From the NCBI RefSeq assembly GCF_040616545.1, contig NZ_CP156688.1:682001-746000 (forward strand): 64,000 nucleotides of DNA, in the 5' to 3' direction. Below, in pieces: positions 25,601 through 33,751 of the stretch (positions within the stretch are counted from its first letter, which is position 1; each line of letters starts with the position of its first letter). The notes beneath the pieces were generated by a model that made no database searches, had not been told where the DNA came from, and saw only the letters and a list, made by a program, of their open reading frames with translations. Position numbers and translations under genes: made by a program. The stretch comes from Akkermansia muciniphila. Lineage in GTDB: Bacteria > Verrucomicrobiota > Verrucomicrobiia > Verrucomicrobiales > Akkermansiaceae.

Positions 25601-28498
25601 GCGGACGGCGCGGGAGCCATTCTGTTCAACGACCCGTCCGGTTCCAGCCTGACGCTGGGGAATCTGACCCTGACGCTGACGGCGGATGCCGTGGCCCTGC
25701 TCACCGCTCCGGGGGATTACGCCTTCCACATCACCAACGGCACGCTGCATGCGGATACCAACCACATTACGCTGAGCGAATACAACGGCATGGCGTGGGA
25801 CATCACCCGGACAGAAGGCGGCCAGGTGATTATCTCCTTCGGCCAGCTGGACGCCCTGATTATTGACAAAGGAGGCATCAAGACCATCACCTCCTCCGAC
25901 ACGCTGGGGGCAACGCCCAGCGTCACCAACAACGGAACGCTGAATATCAACCTGTCCGGGGCAACCGCACCGGAAGACAAGAAGACCACCCTCCGTTACC
26001 TGGCGGGAACGGAATCGGATGCCATGGTGAATACCGGGACGGACAGCAGCGTGGTTATCACGCTGCTGAATGAGACCTCCGCAGACCCGGACAAACCCGG
26101 CAATACCGCTTACGCAGGCTCCATTGAAGGGGCGGCACAACTTGTCAAGGACGGTGGCCAGAGGCTGACCATTGACGGCCGGGTCACCGCTGCCGCGCTG
26201 GACGTGCAGGCCGGGGAGCTGGTGCTGCAAAACCGGACGCAAAGCTCCATCATTTCCGGCGCGCTGAATGTGGAACAGGATGCCGCGCTGACCCTGAATT
26301 CCGCCTCCCTGGCCGCTACGGACCTGACGGGCTCCGGAACCGTCAACCTGAACGGGGGGGCCCTGCTCACCATCACCAGGGACACGCTTTCAGACCTGAT
26401 GCTTAACGCTGCCATCACCGGCACGGGAACCTTGAAGCTGGATAACTGCAACCTGATTCTGGGCGCGGACAGCAACCTGGGAGAAGACGTACTGCTCCAT
26501 CTGGGCGGCGGCAGCCTGCGCCTGCGGGACGGCTCCACGATTGCCCTGGAAGGGCTCCACCAGGACCGGGAGGGCGGCGCGCTCCACCTGGGGGCGGACG
26601 GCCATCTGGAACTGGCCTCCGGCGACGGCAAAACCTACTCCTTCAAGGGGGACATCACCGGCACAGGCTCCATCACCCACCGCGGGGAAGGCACGCAGAT
26701 CATCCTCTCCTCCGGGAACGGCCATGTGGACGTCAGCCATACGCAGGCGGGAGGCCACCTGGTCCTGGGAGACAGCGGCCTGGCCGCTGGCGGCTCCATG
26801 GCCTACCGGGACATCTCCCTGGGCAGCAATACCCGTGACGCCGCCAATCCGGACGTCACGGCGGACCTTTCCCTGCTGAACGACACCACGGCCAATACGC
26901 TTTCCGTCGCCTCCAACGGCAAGCTGTACCTGGGCGGCAATCCCAACCAGAGGGCCGTGCAGCTGGTGCTGACCGGCAATAACGGCGGCGTGGCGGCGGA
27001 CCTGGCTTCCGGCTCCACCCTGGATATTACCGTGAATACGGAAACGCTGGCCCGCACGGCGGACAACGCCTGGGCCTCCGTGAAGGCGGAAAACGGCTCC
27101 ATCCGCATCACCGGGGCGGAACCGTCCATCAATGTCAACATTTACGGCCTCGGCACCGCCGGGGACTGGGCCATTCTGCCGGAATTCACCGTCAACGCCC
27201 TTTATGCGGAAAACGGCCTGGTCACGGCTGACGGGGATACCTGGACCGCGGACATGGTGAATCTGACTTATGCGGGCTTCGCCAACCTGGTTTACGGTAT
27301 TGACAAGCTGGTCTCCGGCGACGGCAAGCTGTTCCAGGTCCACTTCACCAAACTGGGGGACAGCCCGCTGAAAGGCTACGCCTCCACGGACAACCAGAAA
27401 GCCGCGGCGGCCAGCCTGTGGGCCGTTACCTCCTCCCCGGAAAACATCACCCCGGCCATGCTGGAATTCCTGAACGCCGTGGGAACGGCCCAGGCCCTGG
27501 GAGACGCCGGCACCATCCAATCCGCCCTTTCCTCTTATGCGGGGAGCGGCGTGACCGCCCTGCACTCCGCCCAGAAGGGAGCCCTGAAGGACCAGGTGCT
27601 GCACCTGCGCAACCGTCTCACCCAGATGGGAGCCTCCACACAGTACATCAATGACGACCTGCCCCGCTTCAACGCCTGGATTGAAGGGGAAGGCGGCTAC
27701 CGCAAGCGGGACGACCGCACGGACGAATCAGGCTACAAGCTCAACACCTGGGGCGGCACCTTCGGCTTTGACGTCACGTGCAGCGACAGCTTCGTGTGGG
27801 GCGCGGCCTTCTCCGCCAGCTACGGCGACCTGGACGCCTACATGGCGAACGGCGATCTGGACTCCTATTACGGCAACCTGTTCTTCCGCATTCAGTCCGG
27901 CCGCTGGGCCCACAACGTCATTCTCACCTACGGGTGGAATGATGCCTCCCTGGACCGCACGGCGGGCGTTCCCGGCGCCATGTACACCATGCACGGCAGC
28001 ACCAGCGGCAGCAGCTACGGCGTGTTTTATGAAGGCACCTATGACCTGTACCTGAACGAAAACAAGACCTCCGTGTTCCAGCCCCTGGCAAACGCCTCCG
28101 TCTACAGGAGCCGCATGGACGGCTTTACGGAATCCGGCGGCCTGGGCATGAGCGTGGACGACATGGAATCCACCTACGGCACCGTGGGGCTGGGCGGCAG
28201 GCTGCGGGGGGAACTCTCCAGCAACCTGGCGGGCCGCGCCTGCATGGGCGAACTGCGGGCACAGGTGGTTCAGAACCTGGGCGACCGGAAGGCGGCGGCT
28301 GCGCTGACGCCCGTAGGCGCGCCGGGAGCGGGTTTCCGCGTGAACGGCTCCCGGGAAGAAGCCACCGGCTTACAAGTGGGCGCGGGGCTCACCATTCCGG
28401 TGGGTTACACAAGCTCCGTCTTTGCGGACGTTAATGCGGACTTCCGCAGCCGGGCCAGCAGCGTCAACGGCAGCATCGGCTACCGGATGACGTTCTGA
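22676..28498 (+). CDS. Autotransporter with N-terminal SGNH/GDSL esterase domain
   Basis: 1940-residue surface protein. After a signal peptide ending near VASA (about residue 26) comes an SGNH hydrolase: GDS at 40-42 (Ser42 nucleophile), GTND at 159-162, and DGLHP at 276-280 supplying Asp276 and His279. A lectin-like segment and a long Gly/Ser/Thr/Asn-rich beta-helix passenger follow. The C-terminal 280 residues (from about WIEGEGGYRKRDD) form an autotransporter beta-barrel ending in ...GYRMTF with terminal Phe. This predicts an outer-membrane-anchored esterase, possibly removing acyl groups from mucin or other glycans (inference). The start ATG is only 14 bases from the right repeat of segment B, so expression is probably phase-variable. 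Confidence 0.92.
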   Translation: MRLRLPLSLRYVLLACAALFTTVASASVSNGDLGNVMYVGDSVTHGVNGGSWRWAMHKIFADNGISYTEKGIMTGNHSGGVAAGTSYGGRVFQNLHSSAASARAYEIAGRADGSSYGRFNGSNLKNWLGLSTEKTKGGTYTGQTLTGANTPDTFFLLAGTNDLLSDNNNSTLHLRLDGVTYLLLNDMDSMVSSIRTANSKADIFVMTVPCWTQHANGNMDETHQAVATYNESLKEWGAKNAANGVKVIDINAGIIDVASSNPFFGVHSMFNNPTADGLHPNAQGDLLMAGNMAKGMGYAGRSAGQARKAAHELGVNFGQAPAITQQTLTAKGFTANNVTISNNTINFNKSGSSTLTYNWGASQGQSGGYTVDFTLRLGNGATGGWDTTNNFSLNLGNGTLNVNEAYIQWGSTILYSKDMSANADAIRVAYVAGDNANGLGAGYYIWLGDVLIGEAQTAAGASSSGLTFSYSGTLDAILSNLALDGSLSYAPATAGITGPEALYLVNGGKPSLLKPGMIEWTTDAAATAIATAGANATYNVRNGTSSNIAVITGTGSTKFIYANNGAYGSADSHQDLWVTLGEGISSNNGWIGGHTSGDLYGDIHLRLAEGAIGKSTVFGVVNGGTVHGDIYLEFSSSTGTYDTSFTNGEADRTSVAGAYATAVDGDITLVFNDGVFSHRIFGGLYTGTQVISGSTSIYINGGTFMNEIYAGNKTQGTISGGTSLTITGTDAILGKADGDTWAWTLLCGGNKASGTINGGTTITLKDIAATTGDGSEHKFDKYAGTIDGKGGGTVNGEKKLVFNHYAASFLGTLQNFDKVQVTGNSDLALDLALGDTVTSLAVDEGSALRFNRDQGATLDITNNGTIRTSHNLTLKSADTGTGTYRVEGGTLDLAGQAVSGSISISAGALANTAGLGAKSVSVSGITGNINLGGLDGSKLNSINMGAGAGTISGLAGHADLSGADTQLRLSAANMGADGAGAILFNDPSGSSLTLGNLTLTLTADAVALLTAPGDYAFHITNGTLHADTNHITLSEYNGMAWDITRTEGGQVIISFGQLDALIIDKGGIKTITSSDTLGATPSVTNNGTLNINLSGATAPEDKKTTLRYLAGTESDAMVNTGTDSSVVITLLNETSADPDKPGNTAYAGSIEGAAQLVKDGGQRLTIDGRVTAAALDVQAGELVLQNRTQSSIISGALNVEQDAALTLNSASLAATDLTGSGTVNLNGGALLTITRDTLSDLMLNAAITGTGTLKLDNCNLILGADSNLGEDVLLHLGGGSLRLRDGSTIALEGLHQDREGGALHLGADGHLELASGDGKTYSFKGDITGTGSITHRGEGTQIILSSGNGHVDVSHTQAGGHLVLGDSGLAAGGSMAYRDISLGSNTRDAANPDVTADLSLLNDTTANTLSVASNGKLYLGGNPNQRAVQLVLTGNNGGVAADLASGSTLDITVNTETLARTADNAWASVKAENGSIRITGAEPSINVNIYGLGTAGDWAILPEFTVNALYAENGLVTADGDTWTADMVNLTYAGFANLVYGIDKLVSGDGKLFQVHFTKLGDSPLKGYASTDNQKAAAASLWAVTSSPENITPAMLEFLNAVGTAQALGDAGTIQSALSSYAGSGVTALHSAQKGALKDQVLHLRNRLTQMGASTQYINDDLPRFNAWIEGEGGYRKRDDRTDESGYKLNTWGGTFGFDVTCSDSFVWGAAFSASYGDLDAYMANGDLDSYYGNLFFRIQSGRWAHNVILTYGWNDASLDRTAGVPGAMYTMHGSTSGSSYGVFYEGTYDLYLNENKTSVFQPLANASVYRSRMDGFTESGGLGMSVDDMESTYGTVGLGGRLRGELSSNLAGRACMGELRAQVVQNLGDRKAAAALTPVGAPGAGFRVNGSREEATGLQVGAGLTIPVGYTSSVFADVNADFRSRASSVNGSIGYRMTF

Positions 28499-28525
28499 CC
28501 GGACCTCTTCAGGGGTGTGTACAAG

Positions 28526-28563
28526 CGGGAGCATCGCGGCCATGCTGCGGTGCTCCCTTTTTC
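28526..28563 (+). terminator. Terminator after the autotransporter gene
   Basis: Imperfect stem GGGAGCATCGC / GCTGCGGTGCTCCC followed by TTTTTC. Confidence 0.8.
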
Positions 28564-28580
28564 ATGGCGGGCGGCCCTGT

Positions 28581-29870
28581 TCAGGCGCGGTTCTTCCCCG
28601 GAATCCGGGAGGGGTCTTTCATTTGTCCACTGCCTTCAATAACGTACTTGTAGGAGGTCAGCTCCCGCAGGGCCATCGGCCCGCGCGCATGGAACTTGTC
28701 CGTGCCTATGCCTATCTCCGCGCCGAAGCCGAACTCCTCCCCGTCACTGAACCGCGTGGAGCAATTATGGTAAACGCAGGCGCTGTCCACCCGGCGCATG
28801 AAATAATCACGGGCCTGCGCATCCTCCGTCACAATGGAATCACTGTGGTGGGAGCCGTAGCGGTTCACATGCTCCACCGCGCCGCGAACGCCGTCCACCA
28901 CCTTTACGGACAGGATCAGGTCTTCATACTCCGCGGACCAGTCTTCCTCTGACGCGGCGGCGGCTTCCGGACCGAAAAACGGCCTGCTCCGTCCGCACAC
29001 GCGGCACTCCACGCCGCGCAGGCGCATGCGTTCCGCCGCCATGGGAAGAAAACGTTCCGCCACGGCGGCATCCACCAGCAGGGTTTCCGCCGCGTTGCAG
29101 ACGCCCGGCCTCTGCGTCTTGGCGTCGTCCAGGATGTTGACGGCCATCTCCAGGTCCGCCGCGGCGTCCACGTACACATGGCAAACGCCGTCCAAATGCT
29201 TCAGCACGGGCACTCTGGCGTACTCCATGACAGTGCGGATGAGCCCCTTCCCGCCACGCGGAATAATGACATTCAGGCAGGAATCCAGCTCACACAACTG
29301 CCGTACCTCGTCACGGCTGCCTGAAGCCAGAAGCTGGAGGGCGTCCACCGGAACGGCGGACTCCTTTAACGCGCCGCGCAGCGCCTCCGCCAGAACGCGG
29401 TTGGTGCGCAGGGACTCGCTCCCGCCGCGCAGAATGACCGCGTTGCCGGACTTCAGGCACAGGGCGGCGGCGTCACAGGTCACCGTGCCGCGGCTCTCAT
29501 AAATAAAGCCGATCACCCCCAGGGGCACGCGCACCTGGCTGATATGCAGCCCGTTCGGGCGCGTCCACTCACGGATGCACTCGCCCGCGGGGTCGGGCAA
29601 TTCCGCCACCTGCTCCATGCCGTGCGCCATGCGCTCCACGCGGTCAGGGGTCAGTAGCAGCCTGTCCAGAAACGCGGCATTGCGCCCGGCGGCCCCGGCC
29701 TCCTCCATGTCCAGCGCGTTCTCCTGCAAGACGCGCGGCGCGGCGGCGCGTACCGCCGCGGCCATGAGGCGCAGGGCCTCCGCCTTTTCCTCCGGCCCTA
29801 GGGCCAGCATCTCCCGGGAAGCCGCCAGGGCGGCGCGCCCCACCGGTTCAAGAGGATTTTCCGCAGTCAT
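28581..29870 (-). CDS. proA: Glutamate-5-semialdehyde dehydrogenase (gamma-glutamyl phosphate reductase)
   Basis: Second step of proline synthesis: NADPH reduction of gamma-glutamyl phosphate. 429 residues with the aldehyde-dehydrogenase-type fold; the catalytic Cys lies in RPGVCNAAETLLV, with GLIYESRGTVTCDAAALCLKSGNA-like cofactor region (here GFIYESRGTVT) and NRYGSHHSDSIVT. It overlaps the end of proB by four bases (ATGA), a translationally coupled proBA operon. Confidence 0.96.
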   Translation of the reverse strand: MTAENPLEPVGRAALAASREMLALGPEEKAEALRLMAAAVRAAAPRVLQENALDMEEAGAAGRNAAFLDRLLLTPDRVERMAHGMEQVAELPDPAGECIREWTRPNGLHISQVRVPLGVIGFIYESRGTVTCDAAALCLKSGNAVILRGGSESLRTNRVLAEALRGALKESAVPVDALQLLASGSRDEVRQLCELDSCLNVIIPRGGKGLIRTVMEYARVPVLKHLDGVCHVYVDAAADLEMAVNILDDAKTQRPGVCNAAETLLVDAAVAERFLPMAAERMRLRGVECRVCGRSRPFFGPEAAAASEEDWSAEYEDLILSVKVVDGVRGAVEHVNRYGSHHSDSIVTEDAQARDYFMRRVDSACVYHNCSTRFSDGEEFGFGAEIGIGTDKFHARGPMALRELTSYKYVIEGSGQMKDPSRIPGKNRA

Positions 29871-30634
29871 CTTCCCGCTCCTTTCGGCACAAAAAACGTT
29901 CCGGCGCTTTCCGAACCACCCTCCAGCAGCAGGCCGATGCGTTCCGGATGGCGCCCATGCATCATGTAAGTGCCTATGCCCGCATTCACGGCCTCCCGCA
30001 CGGCCTGGAGCTTGGCGCTCATGCCGCCCATGGAAAAACGTCCACGGTCGTCCTCCGCAAACGCCAGGACGGCGTCCACATCCTCCACCCGGGGAATGAT
30101 GGCGTCACGGCTGCCGCCGGGGGGATACAGGCCGTCCACGCTCGTCAGGATGAACAGGGCGTCCGCCCCCACCATGCGCGCCATGTGGACGGAAAGAATG
30201 TCGTTATCCCCAAACTTCAGCTCTTCCACGGAAACGGTGTCATTTTCATTCACGATCGGGATAATCCTGCCGTGCTCAAACAGGCGCATCAGCGTGGCCT
30301 GCACGTTGGGGCGGCGGCGTTTCAAATCCTCTGCCGTCAGCAAAAGCTGGGCCACGTCCACATCAAAATGGCTGAAAAGATTCTCATACGTCTGCATCAG
30401 CCGCGTCTGCCCCACCGCCGCGCAGGCCTGCTTCAATGACAACTCCTGCGGATAAGACGGCAGCCCCAGCACGGACACTCCGGAACCGACGGCGCCGGAA
30501 CTCACCAGAACCACCTGGTGCCCCTGCTGCATCAGGTCCGCCAGGGCGCTCACCAGATGCACGATGGAAGAACCGTCCAATGTCCCGTTTTCACGGGTCA
30601 GCACGCCCGTCCCTACCTTCACTACGATTTTCAT
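29867..30634 (-). CDS. proB: Glutamate 5-kinase
   Basis: First step of proline synthesis, ATP-dependent phosphorylation of glutamate. 255 residues, the amino-acid-kinase domain only: KVGTGVL at the start, VSSGAVGSG, IVNENDTVS, FGDNDILSVHMA, FILTSVDGLY, GGMSAKLQA. The PUA domain found at the C terminus of many ProB proteins is absent. Feedback inhibition by proline is usual for the family. Coupled to proA downstream. Confidence 0.95.
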   Translation of the reverse strand: MKIVVKVGTGVLTRENGTLDGSSIVHLVSALADLMQQGHQVVLVSSGAVGSGVSVLGLPSYPQELSLKQACAAVGQTRLMQTYENLFSHFDVDVAQLLLTAEDLKRRRPNVQATLMRLFEHGRIIPIVNENDTVSVEELKFGDNDILSVHMARMVGADALFILTSVDGLYPPGGSRDAIIPRVEDVDAVLAFAEDDRGRFSMGGMSAKLQAVREAVNAGIGTYMMHGRHPERIGLLLEGGSESAGTFFVPKGAGR

Positions 30635-30647
30635 ACGTCTGCCCCCT

Positions 30648-30653
30648 ATTATA
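30648..30653 (-). promoter_or_regulatory. Candidate -10 box for proBA
   Basis: Perfect TATAAT on the minus strand, 14 bases upstream of the proB ATG, with a purine-rich GGGGG between them acting as ribosome binding site. No good -35 is visible at 16-18 bases, and the leader would be very short. Confidence 0.35.
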
Positions 30654-31060
30654 CATCACACGCCGTTCCCGCGGGAAGGAGAAAGCACGTTCTTCCCGGC
30701 CAAAGTCCCATCCGCACGGCGGTGCCGTCCCTTCCCTGAAAAACGGCTGCCGCATGGCTCAGGAATCAGGAACGGTTTCCCTCCATCAAAAAAACCTTGC
30801 GAATCCCGCCCTCTCTTTCCCCCGGGAGGTTTCATTCAAAATAACTTTTGAGTAACAAAGACTTCCGGCAAAAGACAACCGTTGACACGACCACATGCAG
30901 GGAGCATGGTGGAACCATGCCCGTGGCCCTTTCCCTTCTGCACGCCGGAGCTGTGCGCTTTTCTTCCATTTTCGCGGAAGAAGGGCAGAAGGGCCTCCGG
31001 GGTCCGGAACATCTGTGAACCTCCTCCCGGCAAGCGCCGGACAGGGCGCCCCAACACCAG

Positions 31061-31105
31061 AAAAAACCGGACGGGAGCTTCCGCAACAGGAAGCTTCCGT
31101 CCGGG
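31061..31105 (-). terminator. Terminator after catalase
   Basis: Minus-strand stem CCGGACGGAAGCTTCC / GGAAGCTCCCGTCCGG, six-base loop, followed by TTTTTTC. Confidence 0.9.
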
Positions 31106-31125
31106 AAAGGTTCTAGCGGGTACGG

Positions 31126-32574
31126 CTACCCTTGAAACATGCCCAGGGCCCTGGCGACGCCTTCCCCGTATTCCGGATCGCATTCCATGCAGTGGTCAAT
31201 GTGGCGCTGCTTGATGAAATCCGGCGCATCCCCCATGGCGCGGGCCGTATTGCCGTACAGGGCTTCCCTCTGTTCCGGCGTCATCAGGCGGAACAGGGCG
31301 CGGGGCTGGGAATAGTAGTCATGGTCGTCCTCATGGAAATCCCAGTGCCAGGCCGCGCCGTCCAGCTCAAGCGGCGGTTCACGGAACTCCGGCTGTTCCT
31401 TCCATTCCCCGTAGCTGTTCGGTTCATAACCCAGCGTGCTTCCCGCATTGTCGTCCACGCGCATCATGCCGTCCCGGTGGTAGCTGTGGAACGGACAGCG
31501 GGGAGCATTCACGGGAATCTGGTTATGGTTCACGCCCAGCCTGTACCGCTGGGCGTCCCCGTAGGAAAACAGGCGCCCCTGGAGCATCTTGTCCGGGGAA
31601 AAACCGATGCCGGGCACGACGTTGGCCGGATTGAACGCCGCCTGCTCAATCTGGGCGAAGTAGTTGTCCGGGTTCCGGTTGAGTTCCAGCACGCCCACTT
31701 CCATGAGGGGGTAATCCCCGTGCGGCCATACCTTGGTCAGGTCAAACGGATTGAAGGGGCATGCCTTCGCCTGCTCCTGGGTCATCACCTGGATGTACAT
31801 CGTCCAGCGCGGGAAGTCTTTCCGTTCAATGCTTTCATACAAATCCCGCTGATGGCTTTCCCGGTCCTTCGCGATGATCGCTTCCGCCTCCGCATCCGTC
31901 AGGTTCCTGATGCCCTGCTGGGTTTTGAAATGGAATTTCACCCACACCCGTTCGTTATCCGCATTCAGCATGCTGAACGCATGGCTGCCGAAGCCGTGCA
32001 TGTGGCGGTAGGAGGCTGGAATGCCGCGGTCGCTCATGACCACGGTAACCTGGTGGAAGGCTTCCGGAAGGGAGGTCCAGAAGTCCCAGTTGTTGCGCGC
32101 GCTCCTCATGTTGGTGCGCGGATCACGCTTGATAGCGTGGTTCAGGTCCGGGAACTTGAGCGGGTCACGCAGGAAGAAAACCGGCGTATTGTTGCCCACC
32201 AGGTCCCAGTTGCCTTCCTCCGTGTAAAACTTGATGGCAAAGCCGCGGATATCCCGTTCCGCGTCCGCCGCGCCCCTCTCCCCGGCCACCGTGGAAAACC
32301 GCACCAGCAGGTCCGTCTTCCTGCCCACCCCGGAAAACAGTGCCGCCCTGGTATACCGGGTGATGTCATGAGTCACCGTAAAGGTGCCGAAAGCTCCGGA
32401 GCCCTTGGCGTGCATGCGCCTTTCCGGAATAACTTCACGGTCAAAATGGGCCAGCTTTTCCAAGAACCATACGTCCTGCAACAGCATGGGGCCGCGGGGG
32501 CCGGCCGTAAGCACGTTTTCATTATCAGAAACGGGAGCCCCGACCGACGTTGTCAAATTCTTTTGATCGCTCAT
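31126..32574 (-). CDS. katA: Heme catalase (clade 3 type)
   Basis: Breaks down hydrogen peroxide in the cytoplasm. 482 residues, the small-subunit length. The catalytic His is in [16 protein letters not shown]; the heme-ligand Tyr is in [14 protein letters not shown]; the Asn of the distal pocket is in [12 protein letters not shown]. It is a single-gene unit with its own terminator and a consensus promoter overlapped by a PerR-type operator, so peroxide-inducible expression is expected. Confidence 0.97.
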   Translation of the reverse strand: MSDQKNLTTSVGAPVSDNENVLTAGPRGPMLLQDVWFLEKLAHFDREVIPERRMHAKGSGAFGTFTVTHDITRYTRAALFSGVGRKTDLLVRFSTVAGERGAADAERDIRGFAIKFYTEEGNWDLVGNNTPVFFLRDPLKFPDLNHAIKRDPRTNMRSARNNWDFWTSLPEAFHQVTVVMSDRGIPASYRHMHGFGSHAFSMLNADNERVWVKFHFKTQQGIRNLTDAEAEAIIAKDRESHQRDLYESIERKDFPRWTMYIQVMTQEQAKACPFNPFDLTKVWPHGDYPLMEVGVLELNRNPDNYFAQIEQAAFNPANVVPGIGFSPDKMLQGRLFSYGDAQRYRLGVNHNQIPVNAPRCPFHSYHRDGMMRVDDNAGSTLGYEPNSYGEWKEQPEFREPPLELDGAAWHWDFHEDDHDYYSQPRALFRLMTPEQREALYGNTARAMGDAPDFIKQRHIDHCMECDPEYGEGVARALGMFQG

Positions 32575-32584
32575 GGTTTTTTAT

Positions 32585-32599
32585 TTATAATTATTATAA
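32585..32599 (-). promoter_or_regulatory. PerR box overlapping the katA -10
   Basis: TTATAATAATTATAA, a perfect 7-1-7 inverted repeat identical to the Bacillus PerR consensus TTATAATNATTATAA. It covers the -10 element, the usual place for a repressor. PerR is a Fur-family peroxide sensor; no perR gene lies in this window. A Fur relative is an alternative binder. Confidence 0.8.
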
Positions 32600-32622
32600 A
32601 CTAATTTTTTCAATGGTGTCAA
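32593..32622 (-). promoter_or_regulatory. Sigma-70-type promoter of katA
   Basis: Minus strand: TTGACA (32617-32622), 18 bases, TATAAT (32593-32598), both exact consensus. The transcription start would fall close to 32586, about 12 bases before the ATG. Confidence 0.85.
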
Positions 32623-32820
32623 CAAAGTTTCTTTCAAATCCCGGGAAGGAAGGCAGCCTGCCTCCGGCCTCCTTCCGCGGAGGGGAAAACGGACCTGGGA
32701 ATGCCGTTCCGCCTGGAAAACCGGCGTTCCGGAGGTGGCCCGTTCCGCCATTTTTCCACTTGACCCTGAATGGAGAATCCGGGACAGTGCTTTTCTCGAT
32801 GAAGAATCGGGGTTTTCATC

Positions 32821-33564
32821 ATGAACCGTTTTCTTGCAGCAATCTATTGCAGCCTCTCTTTTTCTTCGCAAACCAGAAAAAAACGCCGTATCCGCCTGGG
32901 CTTGAAGTCAGGGGGAGAAGGGTACGTGAACCCGGAAGGGAACCGTATTTTTCTCATTCATCCTTCCGGAGAAAAACAGCTTGTGGAGCCGTTCCAGATT
33001 CCCGGCTCCGTCCGGCTGAACATTGAGGGGGAACACAACACGCTCATCTTCCATGCCCCGCTCTCCTTAAACAATGTTTCCATCCACATCTGGAAGCATG
33101 TCCGCGGCGTGAAAATGGAATTCGGCTCTTCCGCGGCCGATCACAGCCACTGGAACAATGTGAGCATTCTGGCGGCGGCATCCGGAAGCGCCCTGTCCAT
33201 CGGCCATTCAACGAGCATCGAAGGACTAACGGTCGTCCTTGCGGGCGGCCAATGCCATATTGGGAACGATTGCATGCTGTCTTCCAAAATCACCATTTGG
33301 GCAAACGATTCCCATCGCCTGATGGACGCGGACACCGGGGAACTGCTCAACGGCCGGCCGCAGGGCGTCTTCATTGGCGACCACTGCTGGATTGGGCAGG
33401 GAGCCGTCTTCACCAAAAACGCCATCATCCCGGCAAATACGGTTGTAGGCCTGCAAGCGGTCGTCACCAAACCCTTCCGGGAGGAATTCACCGTTCTGGC
33501 GGGGAACCCGGCCAGAGCCATCAAAAACAGGGTCAAATGGAGCCGTGAAAGAGAAATGGGGTAA
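32821..33564 (+). CDS. Left-handed beta-helix acyltransferase
   Basis: 247 residues. The C-terminal 150 residues show hexapeptide repeats and the acyltransferase pattern: SIGHSTSIEGLTVVLAGGQCHIGNDCMLSSKITIWANDSHRLMDADTG, then GVFIGDHCWIGQGAVFTKNAIIPANTVVGLQAVVTKPF, and the family ending VLAGNPARAIKNRVKW. The His in NDSHRL is the likely catalytic base. Such enzymes O-acetylate polysaccharides or LPS sugars; no glycosyltransferase neighbours help narrow this. The first 100 residues are more divergent. Confidence 0.85.
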   Translation: MNRFLAAIYCSLSFSSQTRKKRRIRLGLKSGGEGYVNPEGNRIFLIHPSGEKQLVEPFQIPGSVRLNIEGEHNTLIFHAPLSLNNVSIHIWKHVRGVKMEFGSSAADHSHWNNVSILAAASGSALSIGHSTSIEGLTVVLAGGQCHIGNDCMLSSKITIWANDSHRLMDADTGELLNGRPQGVFIGDHCWIGQGAVFTKNAIIPANTVVGLQAVVTKPFREEFTVLAGNPARAIKNRVKWSREREMG

Positions 33565-33751
33565 GGCGCCCGCCACGCTACCCCGCAGCACCATGGCCTG
33601 AACCGTCTGCGCATGCCGGGCGGGCTGCCTGGGGCTTCCGGGAGGGAATGTCCGGCGCTTCCATCTTCAACGCTTTCCGCGTTTCCGCCCTGTTGCCGGA
33701 GACGCATTTTAGGCTTTCAATATGTGGCTGATCTGCTCATATTGCCCGGGC

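Larger units (their letters stand above)
30635..31125. other. Intergenic region between proB and catalase (491 bp)
   Basis: Contains the proBA -10 candidate and the catalase terminator at 31061-31105. Open frames crossing it on both strands lack recognisable domains and signals; I see no supported gene in 30660-31060. Confidence 0.5.

Noticed and set aside
32761-32783. A TTGACC followed by a CGRATT-N3-AATCCG-like sequence (TGAATGGAGAATCCG) upstream of the acyltransferase gene, resembling the edge of the invertible segments
   Set aside because: The site has two mismatches in the arms, no inverted partner between 32575 and 32760, and no good -10 at the right distance. Possibly a decayed unit, but not supported.
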